The position numbers were made by a program, and so were the translations under genes. Below, piece after piece: positions 8,790 through 19,112 of a DNA stretch of 64,000 bases. The notes beneath the pieces were generated by a model that was given only the letters and a program-made list of their open reading frames with translations, searched no databases and was not told the origin of the DNA. Positions within the stretch are counted from its first letter, which is position 1. Each line of letters opens with the position of its first letter. Source of the DNA: Candidatus Synechococcus calcipolaris G9 (GTDB taxonomy: Bacteria > Cyanobacteriota > Cyanobacteriia > Thermosynechococcales > Thermosynechococcaceae); the NCBI RefSeq assembly GCF_029582805.1, contig NZ_JAKKUT010000002.1, forward strand, positions 1,202,001 through 1,266,000, written 5' to 3'.

Positions 8790-11600
8790 TTAACTACGGC
8801 TGCGTCGCCAAAATCGTAAAACAATTTTTTCTAGCTCAACCCAAACAAAGATCAAAAAGCTACAGCCAACACAAATCGCCAATTCCCGCAGGGAGAGCCA
8901 ATAGGTACCAAAGAACAGTCGTAGGGGTGTGACATAAATCAACAGTAGTTGCAAAACGGTTGTTAACAGAACGGCGGCCCAAATATAGGGATTGGTTAAG
9001 GGGTTCATTTCTAGGGTTAAGCGTGTATCGGAGCGCACGGCAATGGCATGACCCATTTGGGCCAGACAGAGGGTGGTAAAGACCATGGTTGTCCAACGTT
9101 CCCGATGGAGCCATTCGGTTTGGTAGACATTGGTATAGCTGTAGGCCCACACCATGAGGGCAATACTGACGATCGCCAAGATTAGGCCAACCCGCACCAT
9201 ATACATTCCTAAGCCATCGGCAAAGATACTATCCTTGGGCTTGACGGGCGATCGCTTCATCACATTGGCACTGCCGGGTTCAACCGCTAGGGCAAGGGCC
9301 GGTAAGCCATCGGTGACGAGGTTCATCCATAGGATTTGTAAGGGGGTCAGGGGTACACCTCCCAACCCCAACAAAGGGGCCGAGGCAATGGTAATGACTT
9401 CACCAATATTAGAGCCGAGAATATATTTAATAAAGCGGCGGATATTGCCATAGATGACCCGGCCTTCTTCGGTGGCGGCAACAATGGTGGCAAAATTATC
9501 ATCCAGTAACACCATCTCACTCGCTTCTTTGGTGACATCGGTGCCGGTAATGCCCATGGCCACGCCAATATCTGCCTGTTTAAGGGCAGGGGCATCATTG
9601 ACCCCATCCCCCGTCATGGCTACCACTTGATTTTGCCGTTGTAGGGCCCGCACAATGCGCAACTTGTGTTCGGGGGAGACACGGGCATAGACACTGACCT
9701 CATTCACCGACTGTTCCAATTCCTCGGAACTCATTTTTTCGATCTCGCGGCCGGTTAGCACCCGATCGCCCCGTTGACAAATGCCAATACTAGCGGCGAT
9801 CGCCTGGGCCGTGAGTTGATGATCCCCCGTAATCATAATGGGCCGAATACCCGCAGAACGACAGGTTTCCACCGCAACCTTTACCTCTGGGCGCGGCGGA
9901 TCCAAAATACCCACTAATCCCAGCCAAACCATCTCCTGTTCACTGGTATCTTCAGAGCCTAGGGGCGGTAGTTCCTGCCAACCGCGATAGGCCAATCCTA
10001 AAACCCGCAGGCCTTGGGCCGCCAATTCATTATTCTGTTTAATAATTTCTTGGACTATCTCTGGGGTCAACGTTGCCTGATCTTCGCCAATCTGAATGTA
10101 ACGACAGCGATCCAGGATGGATTCGGGAGATCCCTTCGTCACCATGAGGTAGGACGGGTCTTGGGGTAGGGCATAGTCATGGTCTACGGGTAGCGTCACA
10201 AAAACACTCATGCGTTTGCGATCGGAATTAAAAGGAAATTCCCCCACCCGTGGAAAGGCTTCCCGCACTCGGTCTAGATTTAACCCTCCCTTTATGGCCA
10301 AGGGCAGTAGGGCCGCTTCCGTTGGATCCCCCAAAATCCCCCATTTTCCGTCCTCCTGCTGTAATACCGCATCGTTGCAAAGGACACCGCCTAAAAGTAA
10401 AAGTTGCTGTTCCGCCCTAGTTGCTACGGTCTCTTCTAGGGTGGCCTGTAAATTGCCCTGGGGATGATACCCTTCTCCGCTGGCGATCGCCTCGCCTTGG
10501 TAGGTGCGGATCCCTTGAACCACCATTTTGTTTTGGGTGAGGGTTCCGGTTTTATCAGAGCAGATGGTCGTGACACTCCCCAGGGTTTCCACCGCTGGTA
10601 GCCGCCGAATCAGGGCATTGCGTTTAACCATCCGCTGGGTTCCTAGGGCCAGGGTAACGGTAATCACTGCCGGTAAGCCCTCTGGTACCACCGCCACCGC
10701 CATACTCAGGGAAACTTTAATCAGATGGCCAAAAAGTTCAGGATTATAAAGGGTTCCCCCCCCTACCACGAGGGTGACTAAGACCAACGCCATCCAAACC
10801 AGCTTGTTGCCCAATTCCGTCATGCGTTTTTGCAGGGGGGTTGGCTCCTGTTGAACGGACTGCAAGGCCGTAGCAATCTTCCCCAGCTCCGTATCCATAC
10901 CAATACTGGTTACAAGGGCAACCCCACGCCCATGGGTGATCTCCGTTCCCGAAAAGACCAGATTCACCCGATCGCCCAGTTCCGTATCTTCCGGGAGAAC
11001 AACCTCAGCCTTTTTGTTCACCGCCTCTGCTTCCCCCGTGAGGGCAGACTCTCTAACCTGTAAATTCATGGCCTCTAGGAGCCGCCCATCCGCCGAAATT
11101 TTCACCCCTGCCTCTAGGAAGACAATATCCCCCACCACCAACTGGGGCGAATCAATTTCTTGGCTGCGCCCTTCCCGGAGAACTCGAACCTTGGGAGCCG
11201 ACATATTTTTCAGGGCAGCTAGGGCTTCTTCCGCCCGACTCTCTTGGACATACCCCAAAATGCCATTGAGGATCACCACAATTAGGATCGCAAAGGCATC
11301 CTTGGGAAAGACCAAGGCTTGTTCTACCTGAAAACCCTCGGCAATATCTATAATGGCGGAGATCACGGCCACCACGAGGAGCATGATCAGCATCACATTC
11401 CGAAACTGATCGATGAAAATATCAAACTTACGACGCCGGTTCTGTTCCTTTAGCTCATTGGAGCCGTAGGATTCCTGCCGCCGCCTGACCTCAGCCTCTG
11501 TGAGTCCCTGATCAGGATTGCTTCCTAGGGAGGTTAGGGCAGTATCAATACTTGCATGGTGCCAATGATTGGGAATAGAGACAGGCGAGGAAAATTGCAT
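8790..11600 (-). CDS. P-type cation-transporting ATPase (P2A, Ca2+-ATPase type)
   Basis: 936 aa, the length of cyanobacterial PacL-like pumps. Order of motifs: N-terminal cation ATPase domain ([20 protein letters not shown]), actuator loop [12 protein letters not shown] near 190, M4 ion-binding [15 protein letters not shown] near 310, phosphorylation site [15 protein letters not shown] with the catalytic Asp near 350, nucleotide-binding [11 protein letters not shown], hinge [21 protein letters not shown] near 665, and a C-terminal bundle of six membrane segments starting [17 protein letters not shown]. The actuator loop reads TGEA where TGES is usual; the glutamate needed for dephosphorylation is kept. 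PEGLP and the overall order point to Ca2+ (or Mn2+) export across the plasma membrane; exact ion not provable here. Confidence 0.92.
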   Translation of the reverse strand: MQFSSPVSIPNHWHHASIDTALTSLGSNPDQGLTEAEVRRRQESYGSNELKEQNRRRKFDIFIDQFRNVMLIMLLVVAVISAIIDIAEGFQVEQALVFPKDAFAILIVVILNGILGYVQESRAEEALAALKNMSAPKVRVLREGRSQEIDSPQLVVGDIVFLEAGVKISADGRLLEAMNLQVRESALTGEAEAVNKKAEVVLPEDTELGDRVNLVFSGTEITHGRGVALVTSIGMDTELGKIATALQSVQQEPTPLQKRMTELGNKLVWMALVLVTLVVGGGTLYNPELFGHLIKVSLSMAVAVVPEGLPAVITVTLALGTQRMVKRNALIRRLPAVETLGSVTTICSDKTGTLTQNKMVVQGIRTYQGEAIASGEGYHPQGNLQATLEETVATRAEQQLLLLGGVLCNDAVLQQEDGKWGILGDPTEAALLPLAIKGGLNLDRVREAFPRVGEFPFNSDRKRMSVFVTLPVDHDYALPQDPSYLMVTKGSPESILDRCRYIQIGEDQATLTPEIVQEIIKQNNELAAQGLRVLGLAYRGWQELPPLGSEDTSEQEMVWLGLVGILDPPRPEVKVAVETCRSAGIRPIMITGDHQLTAQAIAASIGICQRGDRVLTGREIEKMSSEELEQSVNEVSVYARVSPEHKLRIVRALQRQNQVVAMTGDGVNDAPALKQADIGVAMGITGTDVTKEASEMVLLDDNFATIVAATEEGRVIYGNIRRFIKYILGSNIGEVITIASAPLLGLGGVPLTPLQILWMNLVTDGLPALALAVEPGSANVMKRSPVKPKDSIFADGLGMYMVRVGLILAIVSIALMVWAYSYTNVYQTEWLHRERWTTMVFTTLCLAQMGHAIAVRSDTRLTLEMNPLTNPYIWAAVLLTTVLQLLLIYVTPLRLFFGTYWLSLRELAICVGCSFLIFVWVELEKIVLRFWRRSRS

Positions 11601-11709
11601 AGATGGAGATCAAATTGCGTCTACATCTTCTAGTATTGCTATTCCTCAAGGAGATTGCCTGTTTTTAGCTTTTAGGAAAAAAGGGGGCGTTTAGGAGATA
11701 AGGGAGCTT

Positions 11710-11946
11710 TTAGTAGGCTAGGGTTTCCAGGGCTTGACGCAGGTAGGCAGAAACCTGGGTGTCCAAATCCGTTTTGGAATAGTTGACTTTGGAGTCATCC
11801 ACGTTAGACTGGCTGATTGAGTAATGAATATCTTCTTCCTGTTGCCAACGCTGAAATCCAGAACTATGGGCGATCGCCCGTTTCAGAGAAGTCCAGATTG
11901 CCTCAGATTCTATGGGGCTTTGGGCCTCAATAATTGGCGTTTCCAT
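11710..11946 (-). CDS. conserved hypothetical protein, 78 aa
   Basis: 78 aa from the ATG at 11946, which has a good GGAGAG ribosome-binding site; a TTG 16 codons upstream would extend it. The product (METPIIEAQSPIESEAIWTS ... HSSGFQRWQQEEDI ... LDTQVSAYLRQALETLAY) is acidic, without membrane segments, and predicted helical. I do not recognise a named family, though proteins with an amphipathic AIxxSxGFxRW segment occur in cyanobacteria. It stands alone between the P-type ATPase and the cupin gene, all on the minus strand. Confidence 0.65.
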   Translation of the reverse strand: METPIIEAQSPIESEAIWTSLKRAIAHSSGFQRWQQEEDIHYSISQSNVDDSKVNYSKTDLDTQVSAYLRQALETLAY

Positions 11947-12112
11947 AGAGATCTCTCCATTACTGCTGTCGTCAAGGTAAAATTTCAAGGTCAAACTGCA
12001 CGTCTAACAAGCTGTATCTATAACAGTGCATTTATAACAAGGTAGCCGAATTTATCAAGGGACTCCGTATGCTACGTTACGATTTTTTACATTTTTCTCA
12101 TTAAATCACAAC

Positions 12113-12526
12113 TTAAATCACAATCGTCACATCTACGCGATCGCCCTCATGGGACAGGGGGGCAATATTTAGGTAATAGAGGGGTTGATCCCCAGAGAGA
12201 TTGCGAATCCAATGGAGGCACTGGGCATCCACATGGAAATAGGCCCCGGTTTGCACCGGCCGGCGGGTGAGCGCGTCCATAGCAATGGTGTCAGCGGGGG
12301 GAACCATATCACAGGTCAACAGTTCACCTTCTCCGGCCACAATTAAAAAAATATCGCCCCCTTCGTGGTGATAGTGGGGATAATTGGCCTGGCCTGGCTC
12401 TATCTTATACAGGCTAGAGGCCAAATCTGGATTTCGGTGATCGAGGGGACAGGCAGAATATCCAGGACGCTTGGCTGACCAATCTTGAAAATCCTTGATC
12501 AATCCTGGAAATGAAAAAACAGTCAT
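12113..12526 (-). CDS. cupin-fold protein
   Basis: 137 aa from an ATG at 12526 (a TTG five codons upstream is the alternative). A single cupin domain is visible: PGQANYPHYHHEGGDIFLIV carries the first cupin box with histidines and glutamate, and AYFHVDAQCLHWIRNLSGDQ the second box with its histidine. Such proteins bind one metal and serve as small dioxygenases, isomerases or sugar-binding regulators. No substrate can be inferred; neighbours (78-aa protein, DUF1517) do not help. The start lies against a HIP1 site. Confidence 0.8.
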   Translation of the reverse strand: MTVFSFPGLIKDFQDWSAKRPGYSACPLDHRNPDLASSLYKIEPGQANYPHYHHEGGDIFLIVAGEGELLTCDMVPPADTIAMDALTRRPVQTGAYFHVDAQCLHWIRNLSGDQPLYYLNIAPLSHEGDRVDVTIVI

Positions 12527-12694
12527 GGGCGATCGCGGCAATAAATGGCAACAAATTTAGAACAACGTTGAGGAGAACTTAACTCTGGGTACGACAATGG
12601 CAAATTTGCAAAGACTAGAATTTACAAAGACTAGATCTGACCAACACGATACACTGGAGATACGTTCAGAGTAAGTCTATCGCAAGACTGGATC

Positions 12695-13642
12695 ATGATT
12701 AAAAATATTTGGCAAAAATTTAAGCCCCTTTTGACTGTGATTATTATTGCAGTCTTTATGGCCCAGATCGTCCTCGATGCCGGTAGTGCCTTGGCAGCCC
12801 GCAGTGGTGGCCGCATCGGTGGCGGTTCCTTTTCCCGTCCCTCTCCGAGTCGCTCCTACAGTGCCCCCCGTGGAAACAGTAGTTATGGCTACGGCCGAGG
12901 GTATGGTGGTGGCCTAGGGTTTCCCTTCTTGATTCCGTTCTTTGGGTTTGGGGGTGGTTTTGGCGGATTATTCACGATTATTCTTTTAGGAGTCGTCGCC
13001 AATTTTCTGTTTTCCGCCTTTCGTCAGTTCCGTGATGGTGGCACAGAAGAGAATGAATTTAGCCCCAATCCCGCCGTTTCCCTACAAACGGTGCAAGTTG
13101 GCCTAGTTGCCGAGGCGCGATCGCTACAGACGGATCTCAATCGCCTTGCCCTCAGTGCCAATACCCAAACCCCAGAGGGTTTAACCAAGGTTCTCCAGGA
13201 AACCACCCTGGCCCTTCTCCGCCACCCCGATTACTGGGTCTATGGCCGCACCGCCAAACAAGATACCCAACTTCAGGGGGCGGAAACCCAATTCAATCAG
13301 TTGGCTCTGATGGAGCGGGGCAAGTTGGCCGCCGAAACCCTCTCGAATTATCGCCAAGAGGTCCAGGAATCAGCGATCGCCGTGGCAGATTCCAGGACAG
13401 ATACCGTGGGTGACTCGGTGGGTGAATATATTGTGGTGACCCTTCTAGTGGCTACCCTGGGTAAGTTGACACTACCAGCGGTGAATAGTTCGGCGGATCT
13501 GCGCTTGGCTCTACAGACCCTAGGGGGCGTGAGTAGCGATCGCCTCCTGGCGGTAGAGATTCTATGGCAACCCCAAGCCGACGGCGACACCCTTAGTTCC
13601 GATGATGTCCTGTTGGCCTATCCCGAACTCAAACTGATCTAA
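12695..13642 (+). CDS. DUF1517 membrane protein
   Basis: 315 aa. An N-terminal hydrophobic segment (LLTVIIIAVFMAQIVLDAGS) ends in ALAA, so it is a signal peptide or anchor. A Gly/Ser/Tyr-rich stretch (RIGGGSFSRPSPSRSYSAPR) and a second hydrophobic region GLFTIILLGVVANFLFSAF follow. The soluble C-terminal ~200 residues begin VSLQTVQVGLVAEARSLQTD and hold the DUF1517 core, including LLRHPDYWVYG. This family is widespread in cyanobacteria and plastids; biochemical role unknown. Transcribed away from the cupin gene, 150 bp apart, and followed by a short hairpin with a T-run before xth. Confidence 0.85.
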   Translation: MIKNIWQKFKPLLTVIIIAVFMAQIVLDAGSALAARSGGRIGGGSFSRPSPSRSYSAPRGNSSYGYGRGYGGGLGFPFLIPFFGFGGGFGGLFTIILLGVVANFLFSAFRQFRDGGTEENEFSPNPAVSLQTVQVGLVAEARSLQTDLNRLALSANTQTPEGLTKVLQETTLALLRHPDYWVYGRTAKQDTQLQGAETQFNQLALMERGKLAAETLSNYRQEVQESAIAVADSRTDTVGDSVGEYIVVTLLVATLGKLTLPAVNSSADLRLALQTLGGVSSDRLLAVEILWQPQADGDTLSSDDVLLAYPELKLI

Positions 13643-13666
13643 ACCCACCCGTTGTCGATATTATGG

Positions 13667-13691
13667 CCTCGTCTCCTTGGCGGGGTTTTTT
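13667..13691 (+). terminator. rho-independent-like terminator after DUF1517
   Basis: CCTCG at 13667-13671 pairs with CGGGG at 13681-13685 (one G-T pair), followed by six T residues at 13686-13691. It separates the DUF1517 gene from xth and argues that xth starts at the ATG at 13693 rather than at the upstream ATG at 13663, which lies before the hairpin. The stem is short, so confidence is moderate. Confidence 0.4.
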
Positions 13692-13692
13692 G

Positions 13693-14493
13693 ATGGAAAT
13701 TGCAACCTGGAATGTGAATTCAATTCGGACACGCCTGGAGCAGGTCTGCCAATGGCTAGAGCACCATCCCGTTGATTACCTGTGCTTGCAGGAGACCAAA
13801 GTGGTGGATGAACTCTTTCCACACCAACCCTTTCTAGAGCGGGGCTATCAGGTCTATTGTGCCGGACAAAAATCCTACAATGGCGTGGCAATTGTCAGCC
13901 GTCGTCCCCTAGATCGGGTCGAGGTTGGCTTTGCTTCCCTCCTACCCGACCGGGAAGAATTCCTAGATGAGCAAAAACGGTTGATCATGGGTTGCCCCTT
14001 GCCCGATGTGGCCTTAATTAACGTCTATATTCCCAACGGCTCCAGTGTGGGTAGCGACAAATATGCCTATAAATTGGCCTGGCTAGAGGCCCTCCGCATC
14101 TATCTGGATACCCTTCAGGGCCAATCCCAAACTCGGATTATCCTCTGTGGTGACTTTAATATTGCCCCGGAGGATCGGGATATTCATGATCCCAGCGATC
14201 GCGAGAATCATATTATGTCCTCGGAACCGGAACGCCAGGCCCTGGAGGCTATTCGCCAGGGGGGATTGGTGGATGCTTTTCGCCATGGCAACCCAGAGAC
14301 CGGTCATTATTCTTGGTGGGACTACCGCCAGGGATCCTTTCGGCGGAATCGGGGCTGGCGCATTGATCACCACTACATTAGCGAAGCCCTTTTGCCCGAT
14401 CTAATTGGCTGCACCATTGATGTTCAACCTCGCGGTTTACCCCAACCCAGTGATCATGCCCCGGTCATTCTAAGTCTGGGCCTGGAATGGTGA
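13693..14493 (+). CDS. xth: exodeoxyribonuclease III
   Basis: 266 aa from the ATG at 13693, where the conserved first strand MEIATWNVNSIRTRLEQV begins; an upstream ATG at 13663 adds ten residues unlike the family and sits before a terminator-like hairpin. Signature residues: LCLQETKVVDELFP (metal-binding Glu near 33), YCAGQKSYNGVAIVSRRPL, INVYIPNGSSVGSDKYAYK, IILCGDFNIAPEDRDIHDP (catalytic Asp and Asn), GHYSWWDYRQGSFRRNRGWR and PQPSDHAPVILSL (catalytic Asp-His). The enzyme incises abasic sites and degrades DNA 3' to 5' in base-excision repair. Complete and of the usual length. Confidence 0.95.
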   Translation: MEIATWNVNSIRTRLEQVCQWLEHHPVDYLCLQETKVVDELFPHQPFLERGYQVYCAGQKSYNGVAIVSRRPLDRVEVGFASLLPDREEFLDEQKRLIMGCPLPDVALINVYIPNGSSVGSDKYAYKLAWLEALRIYLDTLQGQSQTRIILCGDFNIAPEDRDIHDPSDRENHIMSSEPERQALEAIRQGGLVDAFRHGNPETGHYSWWDYRQGSFRRNRGWRIDHHYISEALLPDLIGCTIDVQPRGLPQPSDHAPVILSLGLEW

Positions 14494-14563
14494 ATATTGG
14501 GCCCTAAAATCCTTACCCAGGCATATTTCCGTATAACTATAAACCCCTAGGAAGAGTTCCACC

Positions 14564-15607
14564 ATGGTGTCACACCTTGCGAATCCTGTCTCTATTCAGC
14601 GCGATCTCCAGAGCGATCGCCTCCATCTGCAACATTTTGCCAGTCCCCAAGCAGAGGATTGCTCCGGTCAAGATGTCCTAGAGGGCCTCACTCGCCACCC
14701 CATCAAAACTATCCCGGCTCAATACTTTTACGACGATCGGGGGTCCCAACTCTTTGAACAGATCTGCACCTTGCCCGAATACTATCCCACCCGCACAGAG
14801 ATCAGCATTTTAGCCTCTTCATCGGCGGCGATCGCCCAGGCCATTGGCCCCTGTGAAGTGGTGGAACTCGGCAGTGGTAATTCCAGCAAAATTCGCCATC
14901 TCCTCAATGCCCAGCAAACCCTTAATTTTCCGCTCCGCTATCTCCCCCTAGATGTCAGTGGAAGTATTCTCAAGGACAGTGCCCTGGGCCTGTTGGCGGA
15001 CTATCCTTCCCTCACCATTGCTGGTGTGGTGGCAACCTACGAACTGGGGTTAGCCCATTTACCGCCCCTACAATTGCCGAAGCGCATCATCTGCTTTTTT
15101 GGCAGTACCCTAGGCAACTTAACCCCGGATCAGTGCGATCGCTTTTTTAAGTTAATCCATCGAAGCTTGAAACCAGGGGAATACTTTTTACTGGGGGTAG
15201 ACCTACAAAAATCCACGCCCATTCTAGAAGCCGCCTACAACGATTCCCAGGGAATAACCGCCGCCTTTAACCTGAATATGCTGCAACACTTAAACTGGCG
15301 ATTTCAAGGGAACTTTTGCCTGGAGAACTTTTCCCATCGAGCCATTTACAATCCCCAAGCGCAGCAAATTGAAATGTACCTAGACTCCCGCACCGATCAG
15401 CGGGCCACCTTGTCCGCCCTAGGCCTAGAGATTGAACTGGCACAGGGGGAAGCCATTCTCACGGAAATTTCCCGTAAATTTGATCTTGCCAGTCTGCGTC
15501 AAGACCTCACTGCCGCCGGATTACCGCCCCAACAGATTTGGCAGGATCCCCAGGGTTGGTTTGCCCTGATCCTTTGCCAGGCTCGATCCCTAACCCGGAG
15601 AGGATAG
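14564..15607 (+). CDS. egtD: EgtD-type L-histidine N-alpha-methyltransferase
   Basis: 347 aa, ATG at 14564. The N-terminal signature TIPAQYFYDDRGSQLFEQI-CTLPEYYPTRTE is characteristic of the EgtD/DUF2260 methyltransferases, followed by the SAM-binding VVELGSGNSSKIRHLL near 105 and ICFFGSTLGNLTPDQCDRFF near 185; LGVDLQKSTPILEAAYND follows. EgtD trimethylates histidine to hercynine, the first step of ergothioneine synthesis. The partner egtB (sulfoxide synthase) is not adjacent here. The call is by motif resemblance; related family members modify other substrates, so specificity is inferred. It lies 70 bp after xth, with dxs next on the same strand. Confidence 0.85.
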   Translation: MVSHLANPVSIQRDLQSDRLHLQHFASPQAEDCSGQDVLEGLTRHPIKTIPAQYFYDDRGSQLFEQICTLPEYYPTRTEISILASSSAAIAQAIGPCEVVELGSGNSSKIRHLLNAQQTLNFPLRYLPLDVSGSILKDSALGLLADYPSLTIAGVVATYELGLAHLPPLQLPKRIICFFGSTLGNLTPDQCDRFFKLIHRSLKPGEYFLLGVDLQKSTPILEAAYNDSQGITAAFNLNMLQHLNWRFQGNFCLENFSHRAIYNPQAQQIEMYLDSRTDQRATLSALGLEIELAQGEAILTEISRKFDLASLRQDLTAAGLPPQQIWQDPQGWFALILCQARSLTRRG

Positions 15608-15678
15608 GCGGAACAGGGCGACGAATTTGGTATGATAGCTAAAATATCCCCGATTTACGTCTGCGAGGCCCAGTGCTT

Positions 15679-17592
15679 ATGCATTTGAGTGAACTCACCC
15701 ACCCTAATCAGCTTCATGGACTGTCTATCCCCCAACTTAAGCAAATTGCGGCGCAAATCCGTGATAAACACCTAGAAACAGTGGCTGCGACGGGGGGGCA
15801 CTTGGGGCCCGGCTTAGGGGTTGTGGAACTCACCTTAGCCCTGTATCAAACCTTAGACTTAGAGCAGGATCGGGTGATCTGGGATGTGGGTCACCAAGCC
15901 TATCCCCACAAAATGTTGACGGGCCGCTATCACAATTTCCATACCCTGCGGCAAAAGGATGGCATTGCTGGCTACCTCAACCTGCGGGAAAGTTCCTTTG
16001 ACCACTTTGGTGCGGGCCATGCCTCCACCAGTATTTCTGCGGGCTTGGGCATGGCGATCGCCCGGGACATGAAGGGGGAAAATTTCAAGGTGGTCTCCAT
16101 CATTGGGGATGGGGCCCTCACCGGCGGCATGGCCCTAGAAGCCATTAACCATGCAGGACATTTACCGGATACACGCCTCCTAGTGGTTCTCAATGATAAT
16201 GAAATGTCCATTTCCCCGAATGTGGGGGCCATTCCCCGCTACCTGAATAAAATGCGCCTCTCTCCCCAGGTGCAATTCCTCACCGATAACCTGGAAGAGC
16301 AGTTTAAGCACATTCCCTTTGTGGGGGAAAGTCTCACCCCAGAGATGCAGCGGATTAAGGAAGGCATGAAGCGATTGGCCGTTCCCAAAGTCGGAGCCGT
16401 CTTTGAAGAATTGGGCTTCACCTATGTCGGCCCCGTTGATGGCCATAATTTGGAGGAAATGATCCACACCTTCAATCATGCCCATGGGTTGACTGGCCCC
16501 GTCTTGGTTCATGTGGCCACCACCAAAGGTAAGGGCTATGCGATCGCCGAAAAAGATCAGGTGGGCTACCACGCCCAAAATCCCTTTGATCTGGTGACAG
16601 GAAAGGCCAAGCCCTCCGGCAAGCCCAAACCCCCCAGCTATTCCAAGGTTTTTGGCCAAACCCTGACAAAACTAGCGGAGGCGGATCCCCGCATTATTGG
16701 TGTCACCGCTGCCATGGCCACCGGAACTGGCCTGGATATTTTACAAAAACGGGTTCCCCAGCAATACATTGATGTGGGCATTGCCGAACAGCACGCCGTC
16801 ACCATGGCTGCAGGCCTGGCAACCCAAGGGATGCGCCCCCTTGCAGTAATTTACTCCACCTTTTTGCAGCGGGCCTACGACCAAATCATCCATGATGTGT
16901 GCATCCAAAAGCTGCCAGTCTTTTTCTGCCTCGATCGGGCCGGGATTGTCGGTGCCGATGGCCCCACCCACCAAGGGATGTACGACATTGCCTACCTGCG
17001 CTGCCTCCCCAATATGGTCTTGATGGCTCCCAAGGACGAAGCCGAACTCCAGCGCATGTTAGTTACCGGTATTGCCCATACCCAAGGCCCCATTGCCATG
17101 CGCTATCCCCGGGGAAGTGGCTATGGCGTGGCGTTGATGGACGAAGGCTGGGAACCCCTGCCCATTGGTAAGGGGGAACTTCTCCGCCAGGGAGATGATC
17201 TATTATTAGTGGCCTACGGTTCCATGGTGTATCCCGCCATGCAGGTGGCCGAATTACTGATGGAGCATGGTGTCAATGCCTCGGTGGTCAATGCGCGGTT
17301 TGCCAAACCCCTGGATCGGGATTTGATTTTGCCCCTAGCTGAAAAAATTGGCCGCGTTGTCACTGTGGAAGAGGGCTGTCTCATGGGCGGATTCGGTACG
17401 GCAATTTTAGAAGCCCTTCAGGATGCCGGGCTACTTTTGCCTGTATTGCGCCTGGGCATTCCCGATCTATTGGTGGAGCACGCCACGGCGGATCAGTCCA
17501 AGGCCGATTTAAGTCTCACCCCGGCCCAGATGGTGGCTAAGATTTTAGCCCAATTTCCCGTCCCCCAAACTGCGGTCACCATCCAAAGTTAA
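15679..17592 (+). CDS. dxs: 1-deoxy-D-xylulose-5-phosphate synthase
   Basis: 637 aa from the ATG at 15679 ([20 protein letters not shown] matches the usual cyanobacterial start; an in-frame GTG lies two codons upstream). Thiamine-diphosphate enzyme: [19 protein letters not shown] near 38, [15 protein letters not shown] near 68, the GDG...N motif [18 protein letters not shown] then [16 protein letters not shown] near 150-180, the catalytic Glu region [17 protein letters not shown] near 370, [19 protein letters not shown] near 420. It condenses pyruvate and glyceraldehyde-3-phosphate, the entry step of the MEP pathway that feeds carotenoids, phytol and quinones. Complete; very similar in sequence to Thermosynechococcus Dxs as I recall it. 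Confidence 0.97.
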   Translation: MHLSELTHPNQLHGLSIPQLKQIAAQIRDKHLETVAATGGHLGPGLGVVELTLALYQTLDLEQDRVIWDVGHQAYPHKMLTGRYHNFHTLRQKDGIAGYLNLRESSFDHFGAGHASTSISAGLGMAIARDMKGENFKVVSIIGDGALTGGMALEAINHAGHLPDTRLLVVLNDNEMSISPNVGAIPRYLNKMRLSPQVQFLTDNLEEQFKHIPFVGESLTPEMQRIKEGMKRLAVPKVGAVFEELGFTYVGPVDGHNLEEMIHTFNHAHGLTGPVLVHVATTKGKGYAIAEKDQVGYHAQNPFDLVTGKAKPSGKPKPPSYSKVFGQTLTKLAEADPRIIGVTAAMATGTGLDILQKRVPQQYIDVGIAEQHAVTMAAGLATQGMRPLAVIYSTFLQRAYDQIIHDVCIQKLPVFFCLDRAGIVGADGPTHQGMYDIAYLRCLPNMVLMAPKDEAELQRMLVTGIAHTQGPIAMRYPRGSGYGVALMDEGWEPLPIGKGELLRQGDDLLLVAYGSMVYPAMQVAELLMEHGVNASVVNARFAKPLDRDLILPLAEKIGRVVTVEEGCLMGGFGTAILEALQDAGLLLPVLRLGIPDLLVEHATADQSKADLSLTPAQMVAKILAQFPVPQTAVTIQS

Positions 17593-17611
17593 CCCTTGAG
17601 ACCGTTAACCC

Positions 17612-18217
17612 ATGAATCCCGATATTGAAATTCGTCGTTTATTAGATGTGATGCCAGCATCGGGACGGATGCGATGTAAACTCCTCAATCGCTCCAATCA
17701 ACCCCTTGTGATCCACTACCAGCCTCCCCTTCCCTGGGGAGATCGCCTGATTGAGATTAACTTTCGCCTCTGGAGTCAGTTGTCCCGACCCCAACGAGAT
17801 TTACTCATTCTCCGGGCGGTGGCCTGGCTAAATCGTTCCAAGCTGATCAAACTAGATGTTTACCAAGGTCTGACCGTCGCTGGGGTAGTGGGGGCAACGG
17901 TACAATTTATCCAAGCAGATCCCGTCGGTGTTGTCTTGGCGGGGGGGCTGACGGCCTTTGCCGGACTACAGATCTGGCGGAATAGTCGGGGTCTGCCTGT
18001 GGATATAGATGCCGATAGTGAAGCCCTGCGAATTGCCCAGCGTCGCGGATATAGCGAAACCGAAGCCGCCGCGGCCCTACTCCAGGCGATCGCCACCGTT
18101 GCCACCCTTGAGCGGCGGGCCAATCTAGATTTTAATGAACTTGTCCGCAGTCAAAATCTGCGCCGGATTGCTGGACTTGAGCGGGCCGATGAACCCGAAC
18201 CCCTGCGATCGCCCTAG
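17612..18217 (+). CDS. DUF3318 protein
   Basis: 201 aa, 19 bp after dxs. Begins MNPDIEIRRLLDVMPASGRM, then PWGDRLIEINFRLWSQLSRP and QRDLLILRAVAWL. A hydrophobic double segment around residues 85-125 (GVVGATVQFIQADPVGVVLA) suggests membrane association. The C-terminal part is helical (AEAAAALLQAIATVATLERR). This is the cyanobacteria-restricted DUF3318 family; no biochemical role is known to me. Its position between dxs and psb29 suggests a plastid-type or thylakoid context, but that is weak evidence. Confidence 0.8.
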   Translation: MNPDIEIRRLLDVMPASGRMRCKLLNRSNQPLVIHYQPPLPWGDRLIEINFRLWSQLSRPQRDLLILRAVAWLNRSKLIKLDVYQGLTVAGVVGATVQFIQADPVGVVLAGGLTAFAGLQIWRNSRGLPVDIDADSEALRIAQRRGYSETEAAAALLQAIATVATLERRANLDFNELVRSQNLRRIAGLERADEPEPLRSP

Positions 18218-18299
18218 GCCGGTTTTGCCTCCCTTTGCGAAAGCGACAGTAACCAGGGAGAATAGGATTAAGTTAACTAAAATTTTGAATTTTGCCACC

Positions 18300-18986
18300 G
18301 TGGAAACTCCTCGCACCGTCTCCGATACCAAAAAAGCATTCTATACGGCCCATACCCGTCCCATCCACTCCATTTTTCGTCGCTTTATTGAGGAGCTACT
18401 GGTCGAAATCCACCTGTTACGGGTGAATGTGGACTTTCACTACACCCCCCTATTTGCCCTCGGGGTAGTCACCGCCTTTGAGAAGTTCATGGCAGATTAT
18501 CGACCGGAAGGCGATCGCCCATCAATTTTTACGGCCCTGTGCCACGCTGAAGAACTCGACCCCGATCAGCTTCAACGGGATGCGAGTAGCTGGCAAACTT
18601 ATCAAGGACAATCCCTAGATCACCTCCTAGATCAGTTAAATCAGGGAGAGAGCAGTCCCTTAGCTGCCGTTGCCCACCACCCAGGAAAATATAATCGCCT
18701 GACAGCCATCGGTCTATACGCCCTGATAGATTTGATCAACCCAGAAATGATCAGCGACGTCGGACAATTGAATGCCGGACTTGAACAACTGTGCCCCCCC
18801 CTCAACTTACCCACCGAAAAGGTGAAAAAAGACCTTGAACTCTACCGGAGTAATCTCGAAAAAATGGTACAGGCCCGCAAACTCCTCACAGAAGTCGCGG
18901 CCCTTGACCGCAAGCGGCGATCGCAGGCTGAGTCCCCCCTATCCGCAGCGGTTGATACCAATTCCGATACCCCTGCTTCCACCTAA
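18300..18986 (+). CDS. psb29: photosystem II biogenesis protein Psb29/Thf1
   Basis: 228 aa from a GTG at 18300, which places VETPRTVSDTKKAFYTAHTR at the N-terminus exactly where the family begins; the frame is open further upstream only by chance, overlapping DUF3318. Family signatures: RPIHSIFRRFIEELLVEIHL, VDFHYTPLFALGVVTAFEKF, IFTALCHAEELDPDQL, and a C-terminal helical coiled region DLELYRSNLEKMVQARKLL. Psb29/Thf1 is needed for thylakoid and PSII maintenance and interacts with FtsH proteases. Stand-alone gene; the GTG start may lower translation. Confidence 0.93.
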   Translation: METPRTVSDTKKAFYTAHTRPIHSIFRRFIEELLVEIHLLRVNVDFHYTPLFALGVVTAFEKFMADYRPEGDRPSIFTALCHAEELDPDQLQRDASSWQTYQGQSLDHLLDQLNQGESSPLAAVAHHPGKYNRLTAIGLYALIDLINPEMISDVGQLNAGLEQLCPPLNLPTEKVKKDLELYRSNLEKMVQARKLLTEVAALDRKRRSQAESPLSAAVDTNSDTPAST

Positions 18987-19112
18987 GAAAGCTTTACAAT
19001 ATTTAACCTGATTTAACCAGTATTCAGTCCCAGGAAGCGGCCACTGGATTAACTATTTCATAAGAGTTATTGCTACTATAGTAGGCAAGCCGTCCCCACC
19101 CAATTTGCCCCT

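Noticed and set aside
18135-18299. Upstream extension of psb29 overlapping DUF3318
   Set aside because: The extension is unlike the family, overlaps a well supported gene, and the GTG at 18300 fits the conserved N-terminus.
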